Assembly (NCBI GenBank): GCA_050633285.1
Contig: JBOEGG010000006.1
Span: 62,001-126,000 of the forward strand
Direction: 5' to 3'
DNA length: 64,000 bases
Origin: UBA1672 sp050633285
GTDB lineage: Bacteria > Pseudomonadota > Alphaproteobacteria > Micavibrionales > Micavibrionaceae
Of this stretch, positions 51,393 through 61,091 are shown piece after piece. The notes beneath the pieces were generated by a model that searched no databases, was not told the DNA's origin, and saw only the letters and a program-made list of their open reading frames with translations. How positions within the stretch are numbered: position 1 is the stretch's first letter; each line of letters opens with the position of its first letter. The position numbers were made by a program, and so were the translations under genes.

Positions 51393-52368
51393 GTATTCCA
51401 CCACCGTCTTTTGATTTTTTGGTTAAGATATCATACTGATCTTTAAGTTGAACTGTAAGCTTTCCGGTCTTTTTATTGGCAATAAAGCTTTGTGAGAAGA
51501 CTAAATGTTCTTTACCTGGATCTCTGTAAATTTCATACCCTTCCATAACAGCCATCATTTGAACTGTAGGGATAAGTTTTGCATTTAACCCTAAAAACTT
51601 ACCATAGGTAAAAAACTTCACCTTAAAGACAACATACATAAGGTACATTTCTTTCAAATAACTTTTATGGCGATTACCAACTTCAAAGCGGTCTATAAAT
51701 TTTTGATAAACATACTGTATATACTCATCCGCTTCATCCTTACCAATTGGAACATGCGTAAATGTAAATGGTCGACTAAACTCAATAATCAAAGAGCCCG
51801 GATAACCCAAATGAGGAGGAGATTTACAAACTTCCTCAAATGCATCAGTTGCGTAAAATTCAAACCGACGCAATGAGTCAATTTCGCTTACTTTATCAAC
51901 AATAAACGCTTGACGCTCATCATCATACACAGTCACCTTCACAGGCATCATAAATTCAAATCTTGTAGGGAACTCAGTTTTATTATCACCAATAAAAGAA
52001 CGGGTTGCGGAACGTATACTTTTCCACTCAATCTCATCCGTATGATAATTCGTATAAATTTCACACTCATTCAATCGGGTAAAGGTATCAATAGCATCAT
52101 CATCCTCAAGCTTTAAATACCCTAACGCCCAATAAGTATATGCTAAAGCCTTCATGTTTGGGCTTTCATATACGTAACTATTTCCTCCCACACGACCTTT
52201 TCCATATTTGCGCTCTGCGCCGGGACCTTCATCATATAGATAATATTTACTATCGTTATAATCAGTCAAAAACGACGTATAAGCACTGACATTATTAACA
52301 CCGGCCGTAGTGAGGAAAAAACTAAGGACACACGTAAAAAGAAAAAATTGGCGGAACATAGTATACAT
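51385..52368 (-). CDS. secreted protein of unknown function
   Basis: This 327-residue protein has a signal peptide (hydrophobic 6-22, cleavage near SAYT). The mature part is aromatic-rich with alternating strands and helices, for example DSKYYLYDEGPGAERKYGKGRVGG and VGNRHKSYLKEMYLMYVVFKVKF. I recognise no catalytic motif. It is monocistronic, convergent with folB and upstream-adjacent to mutY on the same strand (80 bases after mutY's start side neighbour ends). Confidence 0.6.
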   Translation of the reverse strand: MYTMFRQFFLFTCVLSFFLTTAGVNNVSAYTSFLTDYNDSKYYLYDEGPGAERKYGKGRVGGNSYVYESPNMKALAYTYWALGYLKLEDDDAIDTFTRLNECEIYTNYHTDEIEWKSIRSATRSFIGDNKTEFPTRFEFMMPVKVTVYDDERQAFIVDKVSEIDSLRRFEFYATDAFEEVCKSPPHLGYPGSLIIEFSRPFTFTHVPIGKDEADEYIQYVYQKFIDRFEVGNRHKSYLKEMYLMYVVFKVKFFTYGKFLGLNAKLIPTVQMMAVMEGYEIYRDPGKEHLVFSQSFIANKKTGKLTVQLKDQYDILTKKSKDGGGILN

Positions 52369-52448
52369 ATTAGTAATACCTGAAATTTAAGTAAACCTTC
52401 GTAGCCTCTATTGTAAGTGATAGAGAGTTAATACATCAAGTATATATT

Positions 52449-53543
52449 TTATTTGAATAGCACATACGCTTTATTAAAAACTGTTGGAAACATAACATCG
52501 CTTCCAAGATCTCCTTGACTGACCCACATATAACCTTGCGCAAGCTGATCACTATTATAATGAGCAGAGTACAAGCTAAGCGTAAGATGGAAGTGCGTAA
52601 AAACATGTTCAATAGACTGGCTAATATTCTTCTTTTTTATGCCACCCGGCATTTCTATATGCGAAGGCTTACTCCCTCCTTCTTTACCCACCGTCCATTC
52701 CGAAGTAGGTAAGCCATACATCCCACCAAGTAAGCCACTATCTGCCCGTTTTTGGATTAAAACCTGATTATCATCATTTGTAATCCAATAAACATATCCA
52801 TAACGACGCTGTTTTTCTCCCTTAACAGCCTTTACGGGATACTTCTCAACATCTCCCGTCATACCATATGCCTTACACGCATCACTAAGCGGACATAATG
52901 AGCATAATGGTTTTTTAGGGGTGCAAATAGTTGCTCCTAAATCCATTAACCCTTGGGCATAATCCCCTGGCCTATTACTAAACCCATCAGCATAATCATC
53001 CGCAAAATCTTTCAAGCCACCCTTAGCCTTCGGCAAAATACCCTCATACGCATGATAGCGCGCCATAACACGCTCCACATTCCCATCAACAACACTTGCC
53101 GGCAAGTTAAACGCAATAGACGCAATTGCAGCGCTGGTGTAATTCCCTATCCCCGGAAGCTTCTTTAACAAATCCTCATCAGCAGGGAAAACACCGCCAT
53201 ATTCCTCCGAAACCACTTTTGCGCATTTATGAAGGTTACGTGCGCGCGCATAATAACCAAGCCCCGCCCAATTATTCATAACCGCGTCATTATCCGCCTT
53301 CGCTAAAGCATGCACATCCGGCCACAGATCAATAAATTTCAAGAAATATGGTATCACGGCCTTAACCGTTGTTTGTTGTAACATAATCTCTGATAGCCAT
53401 ACGTGGTATGGATTAGAAGCCTGACCCGGCAACGCTCTCCATGGTAAAACGCGCCGATGGCGATCATACCAATCCAGAATTTTTTTACGAAATATAGCAG
53501 GCAACTCTGTGTCTTTTTGGATTTTTATGCTAGAAGTTTTCAT
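52449..53543 (-). CDS. mutY: A/G-specific adenine glycosylase
   Basis: The 364-residue enzyme removes adenine opposite 8-oxoguanine. It has LPWRALPG, the catalytic Glu in LSEIMLQQTTV and the helix-hairpin-helix KLPGIGNYTSAAI. The catalytic Asp lies in AQGLMDLGATIC, the 4Fe-4S cysteines in CTPKKPLCSLCPLSDAC, and a NUDIX-like C-terminal domain follows. The ATG at 53543 is chosen because the 28 residues before it do not resemble the family and would run into the divergent dciA promoter. Confidence 0.95.
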   Translation of the reverse strand: MKTSSIKIQKDTELPAIFRKKILDWYDRHRRVLPWRALPGQASNPYHVWLSEIMLQQTTVKAVIPYFLKFIDLWPDVHALAKADNDAVMNNWAGLGYYARARNLHKCAKVVSEEYGGVFPADEDLLKKLPGIGNYTSAAIASIAFNLPASVVDGNVERVMARYHAYEGILPKAKGGLKDFADDYADGFSNRPGDYAQGLMDLGATICTPKKPLCSLCPLSDACKAYGMTGDVEKYPVKAVKGEKQRRYGYVYWITNDDNQVLIQKRADSGLLGGMYGLPTSEWTVGKEGGSKPSHIEMPGGIKKKNISQSIEHVFTHFHLTLSLYSAHYNSDQLAQGYMWVSQGDLGSDVMFPTVFNKAYVLFK

Positions 53544-53575
53544 ATTAATACTAACCTGACAAAAATGATCACCAC

Positions 53576-54043
53576 ATGCGCCCACTATCCGAATCAACAT
53601 CACGTATTGCAAGTAAGAGTTTCTCACGCAAGTATATCTCTTTAGGGCGCATTATCAATCAGTGGAGTGAAATTATGGGACAGGAGTTTTCTGATAAAGC
53701 CCAGCCCGTAAAAATTAATTACCGTAAGAAGACACGCAATAAAGAACAATCCGCAACACTGGATATCGCAACGACAAGCTCATACGCCACCATCCTGCCT
53801 TATCAAAAAGGCGTAATATTAGAACGCCTCAATAGATTGTTTGGTGATAACTGGATAACAGACATTCGCTTTGTCGCCAGCAGCTTAGAAGAAACCCCTA
53901 AACAGCAGAAAAAAATCATTTCCCCCTTGACGCAGGGCGAAAAAAAATATCTATCGAGTGTACTTGATGAAATTGACGATCCTGATTTGAATGCAAAACT
54001 GGAAAGTCTTGGAAAAGCAATAATAACGGATACAAAGCAATGA
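53576..54043 (+). CDS. dciA: DUF721/DciA-family protein
   Basis: This 155-residue protein has the DUF721 core (LGRIINQWSEIMGQEFSDKAQPVKINY, about 23-49, then ATLDIATTSSYATILPYQKGVILERLNRLFG) found in DciA, the helicase loader/activator of most bacteria lacking DnaC. It is divergent from mutY across 32 bases, as usual in alphaproteobacteria, and its stop overlaps the efp start (ATGA). Confidence 0.85.
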   Translation: MRPLSESTSRIASKSFSRKYISLGRIINQWSEIMGQEFSDKAQPVKINYRKKTRNKEQSATLDIATTSSYATILPYQKGVILERLNRLFGDNWITDIRFVASSLEETPKQQKKIISPLTQGEKKYLSSVLDEIDDPDLNAKLESLGKAIITDTKQ

Positions 54044-54612
54044 AAGTTAATGCAATTACCCTAAGGTCGGGAAACGTAATCGAACATAACGGAAAATTAT
54101 GTGTTGTTGTCAAAAATGATATTCAACAACCTGGAAAAGGTGCATCAGTATCACAAATTGAAATGCGCGATATTCGTACAGGCAATAAAGACAATGTCCG
54201 TTTCCGCACACAAGAAACCGTTGAGCGTATCCGCCTTGACCAGACCATGTATCAGTATTTGTATGGTCAAGCAGATGAAATCAATCTTATGAATAATGAG
54301 ACATTCGAGCAAATCGCCGTTACGTCCGAACAAATGGGGCCACAAGCCGCATATCTGCAAGAAGGCATGGCCGTAGAAGTTGAATCATACGAAGAAGAGC
54401 CATTAGGGTTCAAATTACCTGATCGTATCATCATGGAAATCATCGAAGCAGAACCTGTAATTAAAGGACAAACTGCAACAACATCATATAAACCAGCCAT
54501 CCTTGAAAATGGTGAAAAGGTTATGGTTCCCCCTCATATTGAGGTTGGTACTAAAATTGTAATTAAACTAGAAGACGGCGTCGGAACATATCTCGAACGC
54601 CATAAGGGCTAA
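54040..54612 (+). CDS. efp: translation elongation factor P
   Basis: The 190-residue three-domain protein relieves ribosome stalling at polyproline. The tip of domain I, QQPGKGAS, presents Lys33 at the position that is modified in other bacteria (Lys34 in E. coli). The C-terminal domain signature (YKPAILENGEKVMVPPHIEVGTKI) is intact. It overlaps dciA by 4 bases and is followed by suhB 46 bases later. Confidence 0.97.
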   Translation: MKVNAITLRSGNVIEHNGKLCVVVKNDIQQPGKGASVSQIEMRDIRTGNKDNVRFRTQETVERIRLDQTMYQYLYGQADEINLMNNETFEQIAVTSEQMGPQAAYLQEGMAVEVESYEEEPLGFKLPDRIIMEIIEAEPVIKGQTATTSYKPAILENGEKVMVPPHIEVGTKIVIKLEDGVGTYLERHKG

Positions 54613-54658
54613 TACAGCCAACACACAACAAAACACATCGTAAATAAGGAACAAAATC

Positions 54659-55456
54659 ATGGCAATACTTTCGCCCATCATGAACATAATGCATAGAGCA
54701 TCGGAAAGAGCTGCACGCTCATTAATCCGCGATTTCAACGAAGTTGAAAATCTACAAGTTTCAAAGAAAGGTCCTGGTGATTTTGTTTCTGCTGCCGATA
54801 GACGCGCCGAAGAACTCATCTTTGAAGAATTAAAAAAAGCACGCCCTGATTATTCATTCCTGATGGAAGAATCAGGTGTTGTTAAAGGTAAAAACCCGGA
54901 TTATCGTTGGATTATTGACCCACTTGACGGCACAACAAATTTCTTACACGGCCTTCCACACTGGGCAATTTCTATTGCGTTAGAACATAAAGGTGAGATT
55001 GTCGCAGGCCTTGTTCACGATCCCATTAAAGATGATATCTTCCATGCAGAAAAAGGCAAAGGATCGTTCATGCGCCGCCGCCGCTTACGTGTTTCCGGAC
55101 GTAACGACATGATGCTTGCAACAATCGCAACAGGCGCACCACGTAGATCACAGGCAAAACAAGATAAATTCATCGCAGAATATCGCGCCATGATATCTGT
55201 TGCCCCAGGCATGCGCCGTTTTGGTGCAGCCGCACTAGACCTTGCATATGTTGCCGCCGGACGCTTTGATGGCTTCTGGGAAAGAGATTTAAAAGCATGG
55301 GATATTGCCGCCGGAATGCTCATCGTAAAAGAATCTGGGGGTTTTGTGTCAGATATTGATGACATTCGTAAGAATCCATTAGATACTGGTAACATCTTGG
55401 CCGCGAGTGAAAACATGATTGATCCAATGGCAAAGATATTGAGGGCAGTTAAATAG
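54659..55456 (+). CDS. suhB: inositol monophosphatase family protein (SuhB)
   Basis: The 265-residue Mg-dependent phosphatase shows GDFVSAADRRAE, MEESG and WIIDPLDGTTNFLHGLPHWA (metal site, about 84-103) and WDIAAGMLIVKESGG (about 218-232). SuhB acts on inositol phosphates and in E. coli also in rRNA antitermination. The efp-suhB pairing is common in alphaproteobacteria. Confidence 0.95.
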   Translation: MAILSPIMNIMHRASERAARSLIRDFNEVENLQVSKKGPGDFVSAADRRAEELIFEELKKARPDYSFLMEESGVVKGKNPDYRWIIDPLDGTTNFLHGLPHWAISIALEHKGEIVAGLVHDPIKDDIFHAEKGKGSFMRRRRLRVSGRNDMMLATIATGAPRRSQAKQDKFIAEYRAMISVAPGMRRFGAAALDLAYVAAGRFDGFWERDLKAWDIAAGMLIVKESGGFVSDIDDIRKNPLDTGNILAASENMIDPMAKILRAVK

Positions 55457-55485
55457 GCATTATCAAGTGCAAAGGAAGGGACATC

Positions 55486-56238
55486 ATGAAAAATTCCGTA
55501 ACATATAAAATTTTTCATCTTTTTATAATTCCCTTCCTCATTGCCGCTACACCAATAAGTATCGCTCATTCCGAAGATGCTCCTCCCCCTACTCCGGAAA
55601 AACGCCCTGATATATTACATGTATCACCAGCCTATATTGAAGAGCTGAAAGCACTACATAATATAGAAAGCCCGCCAAGCGTTGCTGATATACAGCCCAC
55701 CGCGCAAACTCAAGAGCCCGTAAAGAAAGATGAAACAGTTGTCTATGGCTCAGGAAGCTCAGAAGTTACTGACGTCAGCTCTAAAGACATCATGAACATC
55801 ATTAATAATAATAAAGCAGCCCCCTCTACGCCTAATCCAATGCGTAAACCGGGGTCGACAGTCGCAAAGATTGAACCCTCCGCACCACAAAAAGAATTTC
55901 CAAAAGAATCCTCTCCTGAAAAAGCACTGGTTAGTTTTTCCATACCGGCTAAACAAGTTAAACTTGATGAGTCATTACAAAATTTCTTACAAACTTATGC
56001 ATTAAAACTCTTCAATGATAATCCTGACCTCAACATGGAAATTCATGCATATGCCACACCTGTTGAAGGCGAAAAACACAGTGATGTTAGAATTTCTCTC
56101 GCCCGCGCATTAGAAGTGCGCAGCTTCCTAATCGATAAAAAAATCGCACCAAGCAGGTTAAAGTTACAACCCAATGGACAAGATAAAAGCAATAGTAATG
56201 ATGATCGTATTGATATCATCTTCATAGCACCACAATAA
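55486..56238 (+). CDS. OmpA-domain periplasmic protein
   Basis: The 250-residue protein has a signal peptide (hydrophobic 10-25, cleavage near AHS-ED), a low-complexity Pro/Ser/Lys-rich linker (about 30-150), and a C-terminal OmpA-like peptidoglycan-binding domain (about 155-250). That domain has LNMEIHAYATPVEG, RISLARALEVRSFLIDKKI and RIDIIFI. No lipobox or barrel is visible, so it is likely a soluble periplasmic wall-binding protein. It lies 30 bases after suhB. Confidence 0.8.
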   Translation: MKNSVTYKIFHLFIIPFLIAATPISIAHSEDAPPPTPEKRPDILHVSPAYIEELKALHNIESPPSVADIQPTAQTQEPVKKDETVVYGSGSSEVTDVSSKDIMNIINNNKAAPSTPNPMRKPGSTVAKIEPSAPQKEFPKESSPEKALVSFSIPAKQVKLDESLQNFLQTYALKLFNDNPDLNMEIHAYATPVEGEKHSDVRISLARALEVRSFLIDKKIAPSRLKLQPNGQDKSNSNDDRIDIIFIAPQ

Positions 56239-56285
56239 AATAGCTTGCATCCTGTGGAAAAAATCTGTTCTATCCCTTGATATCC

Positions 56286-56312
56286 TTGACTTTTAGTCGG
56301 GTTAGATATGCT
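56286..56312 (+). promoter_or_regulatory. candidate promoter before the dsbA-like gene
   Basis: TTGACT (56286-56291) is followed after 15 bases by TATGCT (56307-56312), about 35 bases before the start codon. Spacing is short of optimal. Confidence 0.3.
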
Positions 56313-56346
56313 ATAGAACAATAATATACATCAATGGAGCGAAAGA

Positions 56347-57174
56347 ATGTCATCATCTGACAAACAAGAGCAGAGCGCAAAAAAATCGCCTGTCGGCCTA
56401 ATCCTTATACTTTTTGTGATACTAGGAGCCGCCCTCGTTATAGGACTATATAACAACGCACAAGCACCTAAAATCACACAAGACCAAGATGCACAAGCAG
56501 TAGCAGAAACATCTTCATCACAAGATCAAAAAGATGAAGCTACTAATATTGAAACAGTCGCGGTGACCGAAGAAAACGAAAATGACACATCTGAGACCTC
56601 AGCCCTAAATGATGACTTTGATCTGGTTGCACTTTCAACACCAAGAATTCTAGGTAACCCGGATGCTCCCGTTGAAATATCAGAGCATAGCTCCTTCACA
56701 TGTGGCGCATGTAGTGCATTCCACCAAGGTAACTTCAAGCTGATCAAGAGAGATTTTATCGACACCGGTAAAGCATATATCGTCTTCGATGATTTCCCAC
56801 GCAACAAATTTGATATAGAAGTCGGTGCCCTCGCACGATGCGTACCTGAACAATCTTACTTTAATTTCATTCAGCTTATGTTTGAAACACAACCCAACTG
56901 GATACAGAGCTTAAAGCAGCATAAGGAGCAGGAATTCAGAACCTATATCAAACAAAACGCTATGCTAGCAGGTGCAAAGAATGCGCAAAAATGTTTGGAT
57001 AGTAACGAACTCCACGAAGCTCTGGCAGCAAGACAAAAACTGGCAACAAAAGAGCATGATATAAATTCAACACCAACACTTGTGATTAATAACACGACCG
57101 TTTTGAGTGGACTTTCACCATACGATCAAATTAAAAATGCAATTGAGGCAGAATTACAAAAAGCGCCCCAATAG
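56347..57174 (+). CDS. DsbA-like membrane-anchored thioredoxin-domain protein
   Basis: This 275-residue protein has one N-terminal membrane anchor (about 15-35), an acidic linker to about residue 95, then a DsbA-fold domain. The redox motif is C119-G-A-C122 in SSFTCGACSAFHQGN, and the cis-Pro loop is in NSTPTLVINNT. It probably acts in the periplasm on disulfide bonds, as related proteins encoded next to smc in alphaproteobacteria may do. smc follows at once. Confidence 0.88.
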   Translation: MSSSDKQEQSAKKSPVGLILILFVILGAALVIGLYNNAQAPKITQDQDAQAVAETSSSQDQKDEATNIETVAVTEENENDTSETSALNDDFDLVALSTPRILGNPDAPVEISEHSSFTCGACSAFHQGNFKLIKRDFIDTGKAYIVFDDFPRNKFDIEVGALARCVPEQSYFNFIQLMFETQPNWIQSLKQHKEQEFRTYIKQNAMLAGAKNAQKCLDSNELHEALAARQKLATKEHDINSTPTLVINNTTVLSGLSPYDQIKNAIEAELQKAPQ

Positions 57175-57195
57175 CATGTGGACTTGAGTACAGAA

Positions 57196-60100
57196 ATGAT
57201 CCAATTCACAAAACTAAGATTAAGCGGGTTTAAGTCGTTCGTCGAAAAAACCGAGCTGGAAATCGGGCCGGGTCTCAATGGGATCGTCGGCCCGAACGGC
57301 TGCGGAAAATCTAACTTAGTCGAGGCATTACGTTGGGTCATGGGTGAAAGCTCTGCCAAAAAAATGCGTGGTGGCGGAATGGAGGATGTAATTTTCGCCG
57401 GCACAAACAAGCGCAGTCGCCGAAATATTGCTGAAGTATCCCTGCTTCTGGATAATAACCAACGCCAAGCACCCGCAGCATATAACAATAACGATGATAT
57501 AGAAGTCGTTCGCAAAATTGAACGTGACAAAGGGTCTGGTTATAAAATTAACGGGAAAAATGCCCGTGCGCGCGATGTGCAAATGCTTTTTGCCGATACC
57601 GTAACAGGATCAAACTCCCCTGCATTAGTGTCGCAGGGACATGTTACACGTATGATCAATGCGAAGCCCCATGATCGACGCTTAATACTTGAAGAATCTG
57701 CTGGTATATCCGGACTATACGCACGCAGGCATGAAGCAGAACTAAGGTTAAGAGCCGCCGATACAAATCTTGAACGTGTCGAAGACATCATAGGCAGTAT
57801 GGAAAACAGGCTAAACTCTTTAAAACGTCAGGCACGCCAAGCTGCAAAATACAAAAATTTAAGCGCGCAGATAAGACAGTTAGATCTGATTATCACATAT
57901 CTGGAATGGCAAACGCTTATTGATAAGCAATCCAAAACTAAAAATGAGTTTGCAGAGGCTGAATCAATAGTCGCAGAAAAACTCACAACGGTAACGCAAC
58001 TGACAAAAACGCAAAATACTCAGATAGAAGAGCTCCCTCCCCTTCGAAAACAAGAAGCAGAAGTCGCAGCAACGCTTCAAAAAAAGAAACTGGATTTTGA
58101 AAGGTTAGAGGAAGAGGTCAAACGCTATAACGCTGACCTCAAAGAAACAAAAGATCAGCTTGCACAAACGCAAACAAGCAAACAACACGAAGAGCAAACC
58201 GTTTCTGAATGCGAAACTGTACTTGAACGCGTTGAAGTTGAGCATAAAAGCTTGCTCACAGAACAAAAAGAAGCTGAAAATTCTGTAAAAGATAAAAAAG
58301 AGCTCCGTAACCAGCTTAAATTAAAAGTTACCGAACTCGAAGAACGTTTCACCGCCCTACGCGAAAGCGCCGCAGAATCAAGAGCACGTGAAGATTCCTT
58401 AAAAAACCAGATAGAACGCAACCAAAGTCGAATGAATGTGTTGCTCGGTCGTAAAAAAAATGCGGAAGAAGAAAAGTCATCCCTTGTAATTGACGAAAAC
58501 AGCCAAAAAACCATAGAAGAATTAAAACTTAAAACTCAAAATGAAGAGAAGCTGCTCAGCGAATTAAATTCACAAACTGACGATGCGCGTGAAGATATTA
58601 GCAAAGTGGAAACCCGACTGGAAATAAGTAGAGAAGACCTAACAGAAGCACAGAAAAAATACACCGAATTTTCGGCAGAAATTTCAATGTTAGAGCAATT
58701 CTTTTCTAGCGAAAAAGATGAACAATTCACCCCTGTTTTGGATGAGATTGTAACAACACCCGGCTTTGAAAAGGCTCTATCCCGTGCATTCGGTGATTCT
58801 ATTTCCGCCGCACTTGACCCTGAATCCCTATCACATTGGGTTAACGCCGGAACAAAAACACTCCCCGAATTACCTACTGGCATTAATGCGCTTCTACCAC
58901 ATGTGAAAGCCCCAAAAGAGCTCCACCTTGCACTATCGCAAATTGGTTTCGTTGAAAGTCAAGAGCAGGGCGATAACTACGCCAATAAGCTCACTGTTGG
59001 ACAGTCACTTGTCTCCGCAGATGGACATTACTGGCGATGGGATGGTTATACGATTAAGGCTGATGCTCTCGATCGTAATACAGTTTATTTAGAGCAGAAA
59101 AACAAACTAATTGATCTGGAACAAGGCCGCGAGAACATAGAAACAACTCTACACTCTGCGCAAGAAAAAGTTACACAAGACCAAGATGACTTAACCATAG
59201 CAAAGCAAAGCTATGATAATTTATTGAATAAAATTAAGACTACTGAAAAAACACTGAAAGATCTCCGCCCCGCCCTTCAAAAAATCAGGGATAAAAATCT
59301 ACGTATTGAGAGCGAACAAAAACGTTTCGAATCACAAATCAACGCCCTTGATGAAGATATAGAAACATTACAAGACACCCTTAATAATGATCAAACCGCA
59401 TATAATACATTGATCGAAAGCCAAGACGAATCTGAACACAGCGAAGAGGTAATAGAAGACGTTAAACTTGAACTAGATCATCAAAAGCAAGAATATCAAA
59501 ACGCAGTGCGCGAATTCGATATTTTAGAACAGCAAATAAACACGCGTCTCGCCCGTATTCAAGCAATAGCTGATGAGCGTGTTGCAATGAGAAACAGGTC
59601 TATTCGATCAAAAGATCACTTGCAAAAACTTACATCACAAGAAGAAACGCTTGCCACAAAACTGAATCAGTTGGAACAAAGTCCTGTTAAAGCAGGGCGG
59701 GATACAGAGCATATACTCGACCTAATATCCGACCTAGAATCAGACCGGAACAAAGCCGCAGAACGCCTCGCACAATGTGAGCAAGATGTCTCTACCACTA
59801 ACAAAGCATTAAAAGAGGCCGAAGCAATACTTGGCAGCGCACGTGAAAGACGCGCCAGCGCGCAAACTATGCTTGGTGCAGTAAACGAACAGCTTACAGA
59901 CATGGAAAGCTCCATACGTGAACGTTTAAATATTCCCCCAAAAGACTTGGTAAATCATTCCGCAGTAGATTTGGTGAAATACCAACCCGCTGACTTAACA
60001 AGGCTTAAAAAAGAAAAAGATCAAATAACACGCGAACGCGATTCCATCGGTGCGGTTAACTTACGCGCAGAAGAAGAAACAGCAGAGCTTGAAACTGAGG

Positions 60101-60678
60101 TTACAACACTACTTAATGAGCGTAATGACCTTATGCAGGCCATTGAAGAGCTACGCGGCGGCATTAATAAAATCAATAAAGAGGCAAGAGAACGTCTCGT
60201 GCGCGCGTTTGAGCATGTAAATGCACATTTCCAGCGCTTATTCGTTCGACTTTTCGACGGTGGCAACGCATATCTTGAACTCATCGATTCGGATGATCCA
60301 CTTGGCGCAGGCCTTGAAATATTCGCACAACCTCCCGGTAAAGCACTACAATCATTGTCCTTGCTCTCCGGTGGTGAACAAACACTTGCATCAATTGCCC
60401 TTATTTTCAGTATGTTCCTAACAAATCCTTCACCCATCTGCGTCTTGGACGAGATTGATGCACCACTTGATGATGCAAACGTGAATCGTGTTTGTGATTT
60501 ACTGGATGAAATCGCAGAGCGCGGAGAAACACGTTTCCTCGTTATAACACACCACCGTTTAAGTATGGCACGCATGGATCGCCTCTATGGCGTGACAATG
60601 GCCGAACGTGGGGTATCACAACTTGTTTCGGTGGATTTACAACAATCTTTCGACTTTATTGACAAAAAGGTCGCTTAA
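57196..60678 (+). CDS. smc: chromosome segregation protein SMC
   Basis: The 1160-residue SMC ATPase forms the condensin core. It has Walker A GPNGCGKSN (about 26-34), Q-loop, a long coiled coil, a hinge domain near 490-630, the second coiled coil, the signature SLLSGGEQTLASIAL and Walker B CVLDEIDAPLDDANV near the C-terminus. The ATG at 57196 (MIQFTKLRLSGFKSF) matches the usual family start; an upstream GTG at 57178 is possible. The partner genes scpA and scpB are not in the window. Confidence 0.97.
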   Translation: MIQFTKLRLSGFKSFVEKTELEIGPGLNGIVGPNGCGKSNLVEALRWVMGESSAKKMRGGGMEDVIFAGTNKRSRRNIAEVSLLLDNNQRQAPAAYNNNDDIEVVRKIERDKGSGYKINGKNARARDVQMLFADTVTGSNSPALVSQGHVTRMINAKPHDRRLILEESAGISGLYARRHEAELRLRAADTNLERVEDIIGSMENRLNSLKRQARQAAKYKNLSAQIRQLDLIITYLEWQTLIDKQSKTKNEFAEAESIVAEKLTTVTQLTKTQNTQIEELPPLRKQEAEVAATLQKKKLDFERLEEEVKRYNADLKETKDQLAQTQTSKQHEEQTVSECETVLERVEVEHKSLLTEQKEAENSVKDKKELRNQLKLKVTELEERFTALRESAAESRAREDSLKNQIERNQSRMNVLLGRKKNAEEEKSSLVIDENSQKTIEELKLKTQNEEKLLSELNSQTDDAREDISKVETRLEISREDLTEAQKKYTEFSAEISMLEQFFSSEKDEQFTPVLDEIVTTPGFEKALSRAFGDSISAALDPESLSHWVNAGTKTLPELPTGINALLPHVKAPKELHLALSQIGFVESQEQGDNYANKLTVGQSLVSADGHYWRWDGYTIKADALDRNTVYLEQKNKLIDLEQGRENIETTLHSAQEKVTQDQDDLTIAKQSYDNLLNKIKTTEKTLKDLRPALQKIRDKNLRIESEQKRFESQINALDEDIETLQDTLNNDQTAYNTLIESQDESEHSEEVIEDVKLELDHQKQEYQNAVREFDILEQQINTRLARIQAIADERVAMRNRSIRSKDHLQKLTSQEETLATKLNQLEQSPVKAGRDTEHILDLISDLESDRNKAAERLAQCEQDVSTTNKALKEAEAILGSARERRASAQTMLGAVNEQLTDMESSIRERLNIPPKDLVNHSAVDLVKYQPADLTRLKKEKDQITRERDSIGAVNLRAEEETAELETEVTTLLNERNDLMQAIEELRGGINKINKEARERLVRAFEHVNAHFQRLFVRLFDGGNAYLELIDSDDPLGAGLEIFAQPPGKALQSLSLLSGGEQTLASIALIFSMFLTNPSPICVLDEIDAPLDDANVNRVCDLLDEIAERGETRFLVITHHRLSMARMDRLYGVTMAERGVSQLVSVDLQQSFDFIDKKVA

Positions 60679-60680
60679 AG

Positions 60681-61007
60681 ATGGATGACAAAAAAGAAAT
60701 TCAACAAAAAATTGATGCTCTGGATAAAAAAATTCAAGACGCACGCGACGATAAAAAAACTTATTCACAGAATGAATATGAGAAAGAAGCTGAAGGTGAT
60801 GATCCCGAAGCATTAAAAAGCGCACGCGCCGGCTCAGAGTTTCTTGCAAGCATATTTGCCGCAACTCTTATCGGCTATGGCATTGACGCATTTTTTCTTA
60901 CCAAACCATGGGGAATGATCGCATTTATGATGATCGGATTCGTTACTGCAGTATACCGTGCAAATGCCACAATGCAGGAAAACAACGAAAAAACTGGAAA
61001 TGATTGA
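60681..61007 (+). CDS. atpI: ATP synthase protein I (AtpI)
   Basis: The 108-residue protein has a charged, coiled-coil N-terminal half (1-45) and two membrane helices (about 55-72 and 77-95), in the form RAGSEFLASIFAATLIGYGIDAFF typical of alphaproteobacterial AtpI. It assists c-ring assembly. It starts 2 bases after smc, hence may be transcribed from it as well as from its own promoter, and leads the F0 operon. Confidence 0.9.
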   Translation: MDDKKEIQQKIDALDKKIQDARDDKKTYSQNEYEKEAEGDDPEALKSARAGSEFLASIFAATLIGYGIDAFFLTKPWGMIAFMMIGFVTAVYRANATMQENNEKTGND

Positions 61008-61091
61008 AAACCACCATTGCCTATATTCAAAAAATACGTTACAAACGTGAAAATTTTAAAACTGTACTATGTAATATAGCGGAGATAATAC

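Noticed and set aside
60021..60575. 184-codon minus-strand frame inside smc
   Set aside because: Its Ser/Arg-rich sequence is typical of reading the opposite strand of the smc C-terminal coding region; no start signal or family resemblance.
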